A stretch of DNA of 64,000 nucleotides from Azolla caroliniana (taxonomy: Eukaryota > Polypodiophyta), in assembly GCA_043228905.1 (NCBI GenBank), contig JBHGNT010000003.1, positions 9,300,001 through 9,364,000 on the forward strand, given 5' to 3'. The notes under the pieces are model-generated. The model had not been told where the DNA came from, searched no databases, and saw only the letters and a program-made list of their open reading frames with translations. The position numbers and the translations under genes were made by a program. This document shows positions 55,075 through 64,000 of this stretch, piece by piece (position 1 is the first letter of the stretch; the number at the start of each line of letters is the position of its first letter).

Positions 55075-55106
55075 GACATATTACCTATTTCAAATGACCT
55101 GGTGTT
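55075..55106 (-). repeat. Right terminal inverted repeat of element H
   Basis: Reading inward on the minus strand it starts AACACCAGGTCATTTGAAA and ends GGTAATATGTC; TCTT follows outside at 55107-55110. Confidence 0.88.
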
Positions 55107-55110
55107 TCTT

Positions 55111-58100
55111 CAACTTCCTGCGCATCCAACTCCCCCCGATCTGCCACAATCTTTCCTACGCACCCGTATCGGCACACCACCTCCTCAATCGGGAATCGAA
55201 CAACGCCGCAATCGTCTTATTCTACAGTGCATGGCCCTCCACTTGGTTCGTCAAGTCTTCTCGCGCCAGCACCAGGTACCGCATTTGTCCTACCCCCATC
55301 GCCATCATCACCAAATCTACCATCCACTTGAAATGGACCGTCGACGGGTAGGTCGGGTGCAGTTCGTCTCGATGCCGGATCGTGGAGTGCATCTGGCAGC
55401 TTTTGCACATCATTACAAACCGGTGCACGTCCCGATATAGCCCCGACCACCAATACTTCTTCTTTAGCTTCTCGAATGTGGCCCAAGTCCAGTGGTGACT
55501 GGCCCAAGTACTCTCATAGTACGTCGCGAGCAGCATCTCCCGCTCCTCCTTTCCTGCCACTACTCGTAATGGGACGTTGCCTCTCTTTTTCGGATGCTTC
55601 GATAGGTTCCCGTCCCGTAGGAAGAACCAATACGCTTTCTTCCGGACCCGGTTAGTTTCGTCTTTCGTCCACATGGCATCCGGCATGATTGTCTTTAGGA
55701 ATCTACCGATCCTGAGCCACTCCCCTTCGTATTCACCCTTGCGAAACTCATTAAGCATTGGGGTCCTCCCTACCCTTCTCAGGTAAGCCGACTCGAAGAA
55801 GTCCTCGCCGACTTCTTCGTCCTCCACAACCATGTCGTCCTTGTCGTCGAACCGCGCTCTTGAAAGCATGTCGGCCCTGGCATTGTCCTTTCCAGAGATG
55901 TGCCGTATCTCCTGATTCAGGGACTTGATGTACACGATCCACCTGAGCATTACCAGGTCCGGCGTCGCGCATCCGGAAACCATTCCAAGGATCGGTAGGC
56001 AGTCTGTCTCGATTATTACCTCTGTCTTGATAAGATAATCTTTGTCAGCCTTGACTGCCGAAACAATACCCGAGAGCTCGCGCTTAACTTGGGCGTATCC
56101 TCGCTGTCGCTCACCGAGTACCTTCGCCCCGAACCGGATAGGGAACCATGTACCGCCCTTGTCCTCCTGACCGATCACCCATCCTATCCCGGTTAGCTCA
56201 TATCTACGGTTATATAGATCGGAATGTTCTTGCCGTAAACCGCTTCGCGGAGTGCCGGTGCCACGGTAAGCGCTTCTTTTAATCTCCGGACTGACTCCGT
56301 ATGTTCCCCGCCCCAGTCGAATTTGCGCCCTTTCTTTAGCAGCCTGTAGAGTGGTTCTGCGATGTGCGCGTAATGCGGAACCCAGATGTGGTAGAACGCA
56401 GACGCCCCCAGGAACCTTCGCACCTCCATTACCGACTTGCATTCCTCCTTCATCGCGGAAATGGCTTCGACCTTTGCCAGAGACGGTTTCTGGACATAAA
56501 GCCCGCACAAGTGACCGACCACTAAGATTTCTAATTGACCGAAAACCGATTTTTCTCCAAAGAAGGCGAGTCGCGCTCTCTCTAGCCTTTGTAGCACCCT
56601 TTCGCAGTCTTTGATGTGGTCCACAAAAAACCTCTGGCAACTGTCCGGTGCAACCAATTCATCCTTATCCTCCACCGGACACCCTTTTATTGGTATTTCT
56701 TCCAAAAAAGGCATGGTGATGTCCGAGATGCAGTCTCTCATCACTTTGTTCATAGCGTTCACCATGTGCGCCACTAAGTTGGGCCTTGCTTGTGGCAAGG
56801 TACACATCGGCACTAGGCCGAGAGAAGGCCGCATCGTCGTAATATCCCTGCTCTCCACGGCTAGTTGGAACTGGTCGTACCCCGAGTATAGATCCCCGAC
56901 CGAATAGATTGACCTTCCGGCGAAGGCCTCTACAAATTCGTCGATCGCCGGTCCAACTCCTTTGTTCCAAATGGTCACTTTATTGACCGGCTGCAGGTCC
57001 TGAATGAAGCACAACGTACCGTTCTTCTTTGGCACAGTAAACCACTGATTCGAATACGGGGCACTCGATGGTTCGAGGATGCCCATCTCCACTTTCTGCT
57101 TTAGCAGCTCTCTCAACTTCAGGATGTGAGCTCTGGGTACCAAAATCGGTTTAGATTCCACGGCACATGCGGCACTGTGAATATCACCATCGGTTCTACG
57201 ATCGTTGGGTCCACGCACCCGATCTCCTTCAGTGAGAATGCGAAGGCTTTCCTGTGCCTTCCGAGCATCCTCCGAAACTGTTCCTCCTCCGCTAGCAGTA
57301 GAAACCCACCCCCACCAACCTTGAGCTCCCACAGTGTTATGTCGGTGAACCAGTGTCCTATGGCGGCCGGATTCCGCAAACTCGGGTCGGACACGACCCC
57401 CTTTATCCACTCCCTGCTGCTCTCTGGCAAGGGAGCCGCGACTGGCCTCACATTCCGGTCCACAGTCTTCTACCTCGTATCCACGCGGGCCGTCCGATCA
57501 GACCCGACCCTTTCCCCAAAGTCAGCGATAACTTCGTACATCTCCACATAACTAACCAGAACCGTCCGGTCATCATTGAGGCCTTCTACGAACACCTTCC
57601 GTAGTGCCCCCAAGGTGTCGTCAAAAGAGACCGCCTCCACGGCGCCGCTAATTTCTTCATTTGGGGCGAGGACTCTGCACGTCCTGAGTTGTTCCTCCGC
57701 CCATTTCCTTTTCTGGCCGCTGACGCCGGTTATAGTACAACCTCCGTTATTGGAGAACCAAAATTTCCTTCCTATGGTACATGTCTGGGGTTTCTCCATG
57801 GTGTCCGGACTATCGCGGCCCGACGCCTTGATAGACCTCTCTAAAAATCCCCTCGGCTCTCGCGATTACGCTCGTGGTTTGCCCGTACGGTCAGGAATTG
57901 GATGGAGCGACGTCCGTCTTGGGTTTTGACGCGCGCGTATGCCAAACCGTTGTCAAGCACTTTGGTCTCCATGTGTGCCGCCGTTATGTATGGTTCGCCG
58001 AGAATCACTGGGTGTGAGGACGTCTCCTGCACGAAGAAGTGTTGGTCAATCTCGACATCCCTAATCTTCACGCTTACATTTGGGCACGCCCCATGCAGTT

Positions 58101-58817
58101 CTTTTGTAGCACGTGTCGCCGCACATATTTTTCAGTTGTGCTTGGTGTTGATGGGCCACTTCCCCTTTTTGTAGAAGTCCATGGACATCAGGTTGATCTC
58201 CGAGCCGTGGTTTATCGACGCCACCACCGGCTCCTCGACGTCGCCGATCCGAACAGGGGTCTCAATCGTGGCCCTGGCCCAGTTTAACTTCGAATAATGG
58301 CTTTCCGCCAACTCGGTCTCTAGGGCCGTGTCTTCCAGGTGTGTCGTCCACACCTCCACGGGGCTTCTCTGGTTCTGGCTCCGTCGAGAGTCGCCTCTGC
58401 TTCACCAGGTCCAGGATAGAATCGTGGAACTCCTTCTTTGTGATCCCAAGCACTTCCCCTAACGATAGCTCAACCTTGTTGTCGAGAATCCGCTCCTCTA
58501 GGACCTTCCGTAGGTCCATGGTTCTTTCAATCTCAGTGCTCAGCCGGTAACCGGCTAGCTTGGGTTTTTCTGGCATGCCGGGACTACCGGCATCGTTCTT
58601 CTTTGGGCCGAATTGGGTCTCGTATCATTGTGAGGGTCCGGCTCCTCTACCCTTTCTTGCGCGCTTGTCCTCTACCAGAACCTCCTCCACGAATCCGGTC
58701 TTCTCCTTGAACGGGTCAGACAATCCGGTGACCTCCCAGACCCGCTGCTCTGCTCGGTCCGCTTCCTCCTTCCTCAGTCTTACGCCGGAGAGACCTTCTA
58801 CCACCAGCGGCCAGAAA
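55111..58817 (-). pseudogene. pol: Gypsy G gag end, protease, RT, RNase H, integrase; broken
   Basis: From 58817 down: gag end (EEADRAEQ, KTGFVEEVLVEDKRARKG); protease with VASINHGSEIN near 58225-58195, where the catalytic D of DHGS/DSGS is N; a long linker; RT from about 57100 (ILKLRELLKQKVEMGILEPSSAPYSNQWF, VGDLYSGYDQFQL). The RT catalytic loop reads MPFLEEIPIKG near 56715-56683, with EE where DD is expected. RNase H from about 56170 (GWVIGQEDKGGTW, IIETDCLPIL, GKDNARADMLSR); the H2C2 finger and integrase start (WATFEKLKKKYWWSGLYRDVHRFVMMCKSCQ) near 55500-55400; then the core to 55111, where H is inserted. Several frameshifts occur. Not functional. Confidence 0.87.
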
Positions 58818-59608
58818 TGTTGGTAGACAGGTCCCTCCGGATGAGAAGGGAGAAGAACAGTGCCGACGAACAAACTCGGGCGAGGCCGAAACGGAGAACC
58901 GGATGAGGAGTACCCGACTGTGGAGAGTCGGATGGTGTAGGCCCGGTATGAACCGGATGAGGAGTACCTGACTGCGGAGAACCGGATGAGGAGTACCCGA
59001 CTGCGGAGAGTCGGATGGTGTAGGCCCGGTATGAACCGGATGAGGAGTACCCAACTGTGGAGAGCCGGATGGAGCGAGTACCCGACTGCGGAGAACCGGA
59101 TGAGGAGTACCCGACTGCGGAGAGTCGGATGGTGTAGGCCCGGTATGAACCGGATGAGGAGTACCCGACTGTGGAGAGTCGGATGGAGCCCATCGAGGCT
59201 ACATTTGTAAATAGCCGAAAAGTCATATTAGTATAAATATGACTTAGGGCAAACTTTTAGTTATGTGTTGTCATTCTTGTGATTATTCTTTCTTGCGTGT
59301 AACTGTACAGAGAGAGAGAGAGAGAGAGACGAGGTCGTTGCCTCTGTTGTAACCGCCGCCTGTGGCGAAGATTTGAGAGCACGAGGTCATTGCCTCAGTG
59401 ATCTCACTGTTGTATATTTCTACATAGTGACAGTTTGCAGCTTGTGGGCTGCCGTGGTTTTTTCCCCTATTTTGGGGTTTTCCACGTATACCTCCTGTGT
59501 ACCATTTCTCCTCTTTTGTGTCGCGTTTCATTACCTGTTTTTTCTGTGTATGTAAAGAATCTCGGTTGTGGCCGAGAGTCGGACATAAGGAACGTCAAGT
59601 TCCCAACA
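58818..59608 (+). mobile_element. Solo LTR (791 bp) of the B/C Copia family, TSD AGAAA
   Basis: TGTTGGTAGACAGG at 58818 to ...AAGTTCCCAACA at 59608; AGAAA duplicated at 58813-58817 and 59609-59613. Contains several whole and partial 54-bp units (58890-59190), an AG/CT microsatellite (59310-59328) and the TATA region AGTATAAATATGACTT near 59229-59245. Its end is closer to solo LTR B than to Copia C. Confidence 0.93.
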
Positions 59609-59790
59609 AGAAACTGGAGTCTTTTGCTTTCCGTCCTTCATCACCCCCAACCCGAATTCCCGCCGATGCCGAGTAGTGGACGGTCTCTGCATGTCATGTC
59701 ACGGCTTCTTCCATCAATCGCCTCATTGAAGTCCAGGGCCTTCCGAGTGTCACTGGCGTTCTCGTGGAGAAAACCGTCCCTATGCGGAAA
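59609..59790 (-). pseudogene. gag: Gypsy G gag remnant
   Basis: The minus strand reads LMEEAVT, HAETVHYSASAGIRVGGDEGRKAKD, matching F at 61453-61553 (LMEEAVARHAEAVNYSVSAGIRVGGDEARKAKD), with one stop. Upstream gag is missing. Confidence 0.8.
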
Positions 59791-59799
59791 CCGGGTATA

Positions 59800-60394
59800 A
59801 CGTGCATAAACTGGCCCTTACACGTGGGCACAAGTTTTGTTGTACAGTACGTAGATAGGTACAAGTCGGCTGAGGTGAAATCTTAAGTAGCACGCATTCA
59901 GTAGGGAGAAGATCGAGGCATATCCCTGTCCGAAAGGACAGGGAATAAACATGATGTAACGGGTGGTAATGACCTCCCTCCTTGGGCTATAAAAAAGAGG
60001 GAGAGGTGTTCACCAAATATATCGCATTTTGGGGAGCGAGGAGGAAGTGTTGTCGGACCGGGACTGAGCTCTCTCCTCCATCGTTTGTCGTTCTCTGCAG
60101 GGTTTTGGACTGAGTTGCCTCTGCTTCGTGGATAGCCCATGTGCTTCAAGAAGAGGCTCCACAGTGCAGTCGGGTTGTGTGCGTGCGTGAGCATCGTGTG
60201 TGTGCGTATTCACCTGAGTTGGATCCGTTGCCGGCTTGCTGGTTGTAATCGTCATTGATTTGTAATTAAGACTCTTTTCTCTGCCTCTTTCTCCCTCTAC
60301 GTTTCTACAAGCTGCTCTCTCTCTCTTCTTTCTCACGCTCCTTGGTTAAAGGCCCCTGCAGTCCTGCCTCTTTTTGCACGCGAAGAGCGTAACA
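59800..60394 (+). repeat. 5' LTR of Gypsy F
   Basis: TATA box TATAAAAAA at 59988-59996; shared blocks with the G LTR (TGTTGTCGGACCGGG, GAGCTCTCTCCTCC, AGAGGCTCCAC). Ends ...GAGCGTAACA at 60394. The left edge is estimated from the end of G coding sequence. Confidence 0.7.
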
Positions 60395-60406
60395 ATTCGA
60401 CATATT

Positions 60407-60423
60407 TGGTGAACCGGACGTGA
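60407..60423 (+). other. Primer-binding site of Gypsy F
   Basis: TGGTGAACCGGACGTGA, 12 bp after the LTR end; the same site is at 34582 in the F-like fragment. The priming tRNA is not identified by me; it is not initiator tRNA-Met. Confidence 0.6.
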
Positions 60424-60445
60424 AAAGGCGGCAAAGGAGTGAAGG

Positions 60446-61630
60446 ATGAGGGGATTCGAGCTTGCTGAAGCTATGGCCGTAGTGAGCACTCATGAGGGAA
60501 CGGGTGCCCTCGACAGGGTCATTGAGTCGATCGTCGGCACCTTAGGTCGATTCGGTGGGAAGAATGCCACGAGCTACTTGGAGGCCTACCGGGCCGAAAT
60601 GATCATGATGGATATCTCGGTGGACAGGCGGTTGTCTGGATTCCCTCGGGTAGTGACGCCGAGTATCCACGTAGAGGTGCTCGAGGTGCTGGCTGGATGC
60701 CAGACTTGGGAGGAGTTCGTGTTGCGGCTCCTCGAGATGTATGGGTTTGATGACCCGCTTCGGATGTCGAAGCGAGACTTCATAGCGTGGGTTGAGAGCC
60801 CTGGAAAGGGGAGGAAAATGTTGGCGCTCCTCCAGGAGTTCGAGAAACAGTTCGCACGGTTGTCAATGTTGGACCGGACCGTGCTCGACACAAGCTGGGT
60901 ACTACTATTCGTCAAGTCGGTGGACGCCATGGACCGGGAGAAGGTGGGTCTCCTATTGGAAACGGATGAAGGGCTCACGGCAGACTGGGCCATGGTAAGG
61001 AGGATCTGCGGTCATTTCCACAAGCGGTGCGAGTGGAACGACGAGGACTCGTCGGCGGCAAGGCCGGTCCCGGCAAGGGAGCTCGAGGAGCCGGTGTCGA
61101 TACCGGCTAGGAAGGAAGAAACTCGGAGTTGGCTTGAGACGGGCTCAACCCCGAGCGGAGTGGTCAAAGGTCCCTCTCGGGGCACGGCTCTAGAAGAGTT
61201 GTCGCAGATGATGCGAGATCTCCAAATCGCACAGGCCCGGAGGGACAACAGCGAATAGTCTCGTAACCAAAGGCCGCCGGTGGGGCAGTGGTGCATGTGG
61301 TGCGACACGGTCAACCACATATGGAAAGAATGCGCGGATTTCACAGAGGCACTCAGGACCAACGTGATTTACCTCTGGAACGGGCGGGTGCACGCGAGCG
61401 AGACCCGGAAAGCCCTAGAGTTGAATTCAGGGCGCGGCGGAATAAAGCAGTTGATGGAAGAGGCCGTGGCACGACATGCAGAGGCCGTTAACTACTCGGT
61501 GTCAGCGGGAATCCGGGTTGGGGGTGATGAGGCCCGGAAAGCAAAGGACACCGGATTCTGGCCGCTGGTGCTAGAGGGTCTCCCCGGAGTACGACTGAAG
61601 AAGGAAGAGGTAGACCACGCGGAACAATGA
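60446..61630 (+). pseudogene. gag: Gypsy F gag with zinc knuckle, two nonsense codons
   Basis: The ATG at 60446 or 60473 (MAVVSTHEG) gives the family capsid (RFGGKNATSYLEAYRAEM, WEEFVLRLLEMYG, LDRTVLDTSWVLLFVKSVD). A zinc knuckle CMWCDTVNHIWKEC follows at 61298-61339 after an in-frame TAG at 61256-61258. A second stop, TGA 61628-61630, falls at a position where element G keeps an arginine codon (CGG), showing it is a mutation. The frame is otherwise open. Confidence 0.82.
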
Positions 61631-63145
61631 ATCCAGGAGATCACCGAATGGGACGACCCAATTGAAGAGAAGACTGGCTTTGTGGCAGCCGCATGCCGGA
61701 ACTACGAGGTTCTGGTAGAAGACAAGCGCGCGGGAAAGGCCGGAGGGGTAGGCCCCTCGCAGCGGTACGAGACCCGGTTTGGACCGAAGCCGAATGAGAC
61801 CGTCAACGCCGGCGCACCGGAGAAGAAGAAGCAGGCGGGTTTCCGGCTGAGCATCGAAATTGAATGAACAACGGACCTGCGGAATGTCCTGGAAGAGAGA
61901 ATTCTTGACAACAAGGTTGAGTTGTCATTATGGGAGGTGCTGGGAATCGCCAAGAAGGAGTTCCACGACTCCATCGTGGACTTGGTGAAGCGGAAGAGGC
62001 TCTCGACGGAGCCGGAACCGGAGAGGCCGATGGAAGTGCGGACGATGCACTTAGAAGACATGGCCCTAGAGGATGAGTTGGCGGAAAGCCACTACGCGAA
62101 GCCGCATTGGGCTAGGGCCACTACGGAAACCCCTGTTCGGATCGGCGACGTCCAGGAGCCGGTGGTGGCATTGGTAGACCACGGTTCGGACATCAACCAT
62201 GGATTTCTATAAAAAGGGGAAATGGCCAATCAACACCAAGCACGGGTGGAAGATACGCGGGGCGACGCGCGCTACAGAGGAGCTACATGGGGCGTGCTCA
62301 AACGTACGCGTGAAGATCGGCGATGTCGAGATAGATTAGCATTTCTTCGTGCAGGAGACTTCCTCGCACTCGGTAATTCTCGACGAATCGTACATTACGG
62401 CAGCATGCATGGAGACGAAAGTACTGAACAATGGTTCGGCATATGCGCGTGTCAAGAGCGAAGACGGTCGGCATTCCGTATAATTCATGACAGTGCGAAC
62501 CAACCACGAGCGAAATCGTGAGAGCCTCGGCGCCGGCAGCCAAGGGGATTTTTAGAAAGGGCTATCAAGGCGTGGGGCCGCGATAGTCCGGACACCCAGG
62601 AAGAACCCCACACTTGTACCATAGGTAGAAACTTTTGGTTCTCCGATAGCGGTGGTTGTACGATAGTCGGCGTAGTTGGTCGAGAAAAGAAGCGGGCGGA
62701 GGAGAGGCTTCGGGCATGCAGAGTCCTCGGCCCTGAAGAGGAAATCAATGGAGCCGTGGAGGCGGTCTCTTTCGACGACACCTTGGGGAAGTTATGGGAG
62801 GTGTTCGGAGAAGGCGTTAATGAGGACCGGACGATTCCGGTATGTTTGGAAAAGATGTACGAAGTCATTGCCGACTTCGGTAGTGGACTCAAGTCAGATC
62901 GGACGGCCCGAGTGAATACGAAGTACAAGACTATGGACTGGAAGGTGAGGCCCGTCACGGGACCCTTGCCGGAGGACAACGAGTTACGGATAAAGGGGGT
63001 CGTGTCGGACCCAAGTTTACGAGATCCGGCCAGCATGGGACAAGCGTTCACCGACATAACGCTACGGGAGCTCAAGATCGGTGGGGGTGGTTTTCTACTA
63101 CCGGCAGAAGAGGACCGGTTTCGGAGAATGCTCGGGAGGCACCAG
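61631..63145 (+). pseudogene. Gypsy F protease and linker, broken and truncated
   Basis: The same frame continues with TGA 61865-61867 (arginine in G), then VRIGDVQEPVVALVDHGSDIN (62128-62190), an aspartic protease with intact DHGS. About eight bases present in G are missing near 62192-62200, so the frame is lost. The following region is recognisable only in shifted frames, for example VDEDR-type linker MEAVSFDDTLGKLWEVFGEG (62756) and TDITLRELKIGGGGFLLPAEEDRFRRMLGRHQ (63053-63145). There it joins AT-rich palindromic repeat DNA; RT and everything downstream is absent. Confidence 0.82.
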
Positions 63146-63149
63146 TTTT

Positions 63150-64000
63150 TTCATATAATAACAATAATGAGCTTGAGTTCATATAAAAACCAGTTTTTTC
63201 ATCACAATTCAATACAATGTATCGAGTTCATGTTTAAAGTATATTTTTCTAGTTTTTTCTAATTTATTTTCAATTTTTTTCCATTCTATTTATGGGAAAA
63301 AAATAATTTTAAACATGAATTCGATACATTGTATCGACTTGTGATGAAAACTCTGATTTTTTCATCATTTATTACAGCTCAAAAAAAAAAAAAAAAAAAA
63401 ACAACAAAAAACCAAAATAAATAGAAAAAACAAGCAAATTTTTAAAAAAACTCAAATAATAAGCTTTAAACAAGATACCTTTTCAACATGAACTCGATAC
63501 ATTGTATCAAGTTCATGTAGAAAAGTCAACTTTTTAACACAAACTCATACATTGTATTGAGTTCGTGTTGAAAAATAGAGTTTTCAACGCGAACTCGATA
63601 TAGTGTATAGAGTTCGTGTTGAAACATTTTCAACATGAACTCGATAGATTGTATCGAGTGTGTGTCAAACTGTTGACCTTTCTACACAAACTCGATACAT
63701 TGTATCCAATTCGTGTTAAAAAGTGGACTTTTCTACACAAACTTGATACATTGTATCAAGTTCGTGTTAAAAAGTGGACTTTTCTACACGAACTCGATAG
63801 TTCGTGTTGAAAAACAGAGTTTTCAACATGAACTTGATACATTGTATCGAGTTCATGTTTAAAATTATTTTTTTCCGTAAATAAAATGGAAAAAAATTGA
63901 AAAAAAATTAGAAAAATATACTTTAAACATGAACTCGATTCATTGTATCGAATTGTGATGAAAAATCTGGTTTTTATATGAACTCAAGCTCAACTTATTA
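63150..64000. mobile_element. Foldback-type element J with ~180-bp inverted arms and palindromic core
   Basis: About 63163-63345 and 63815-64000 are inverted copies (GAGCTTGAGTTCATATAAAAACCAG against its complement, then TCATCACAATTC and AAACATGAACTCGATAC). Between them are about ten near-palindromes of the form CTCGATACATTGTATCGAG joined by GTTCGTGTTGAAAA linkers. No ORF with a domain. The right end may run past the window. The motif family is the same as at 9505-9701 and 21815-22430. Confidence 0.75.

Larger units (their letters stand above)
48085..55106. mobile_element. DNA transposon H with transposase-like and DNA methyltransferase genes, TSD TCTT
   Basis: Terminal inverted repeats of 32 bp with two mismatches (AACACC[G/A]GGTCATTTGAAA...) at 48085-48116 and 55075-55106. 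TCTT flanks at 48081-48084 and 55107-55110. Deleting the element plus one TCTT rejoins the integrase frame of G exactly. Inside are two divergent genes: a minus-strand RNase-H-like transposase candidate and a plus-strand beta-class DNA methyltransferase with an intron. I do not know a named family with this gene pair; a 4-bp duplication is reported for Sola-type transposons, which is only a hint. Confidence 0.85.
46702..59800 (-). mobile_element. Gypsy retrotransposon G, 5'-truncated, with two insertions
   Basis: Minus-strand order from high to low coordinates: part of gag (59790-59609), gag end, protease, RT, RNase H, integrase (58800-55111), integrase end (48080-47357), polypurine tract and 3' LTR (about 47222-46702). 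It is interrupted by a solo LTR (58818-59608) and by DNA transposon H (48085-55106). The 5' LTR and gag start are missing; element F, the same family in the opposite orientation, starts where G ends. Confidence 0.88.
59800..63145 (+). mobile_element. Gypsy element F, 3'-truncated, same family as G
   Basis: Contains a 5' LTR (about 59800-60394), a primer site, gag and protease, and a linker that stops at RMLGRHQ (63145) before the RT. It lies head-to-head with G. Coding identity with G is clear throughout, so stops in F can be interpreted from G. Confidence 0.82.

Noticed and set aside
63160-64000. CRISPR-like array
   Set aside because: Repeats are palindromic with short variable linkers, in a eukaryotic transposon-rich context, with no cas genes; foldback structure fits better. 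The same applies to 51220-51560 and the tRNA-like array.

Overview
The window is a stretch of plant nuclear DNA made almost entirely of transposable elements and repeats. I see no intact host gene. The organism is most likely a non-seed land plant with a large genome, probably a fern. The evidence is initiator-Met primer sites next to Copia LTRs, an L1-type LINE with a zinc-binding tail, plant-type tRNA-Pro sequences, and a decayed PPR gene with the SALVDMYAKCG / VSWSSLIAGYAQ motif style. The species assignment is inference.

Layout. (1) 1-7917: a decayed chromodomain Gypsy element joined to an internally deleted Copia element. (2) 7935-23720: a four-level nest. A minus-strand Gypsy fragment (D, 23720-22996 then 8600-7935) is split by a non-autonomous TIR element (I, 8601-22995, TSD CCAC). 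Element I is split by Copia A (9702-21814, TSD AAAGT). Copia A carries a solo LTR (B, 12308-13030, TSD GGTAG) and a 5.6-kb minus-strand Copia (C, 14394-19989, TSD AAGTG). (3) About 24060-46400: roughly 80 tRNA-Pro-like units of about 71 bp, all on the minus strand, with anticodons CGG, TGG and AGG and ordered spacer types. This array is interrupted by a LINE (27225-28018), a Gypsy-like non-autonomous element E (29854-35948, TSD TTTCA), and a LINE plus PPR pseudogene segment (39206-42990). (4) 46702-about 59800: a minus-strand Gypsy element (G). Its integrase is interrupted by a 7.0-kb DNA transposon (H, 48085-55106; 32-bp TIRs; TSD TCTT), and its gag-pol by a solo LTR (58818-59608, TSD AGAAA). 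(5) 59800-64000: a truncated plus-strand relative of G (F), then a foldback-type palindromic repeat (J).

The most interesting object is element H. It has two divergent genes around a ~180-bp gap: an RNase-H-like transposase candidate resembling the DUF7869 family, and an intron-containing protein with the permuted motif order of beta-class (N4-cytosine/N6-adenine) DNA methyltransferases. Both genes are now broken. H and the unrelated-looking element I share AACAC termini and 4-bp target duplications, and for both the host reading frame is continuous once the insert and one duplication are removed. The second notable object is the tRNA-Pro satellite, whose higher-order order is P(n)-T-L-S(2-3).

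Most nonsense codons I could interpret in these elements are explained by C-to-T (or G-to-A) change, as expected from decay of methylated cytosine. All family calls are from reading motifs; no database search was run.
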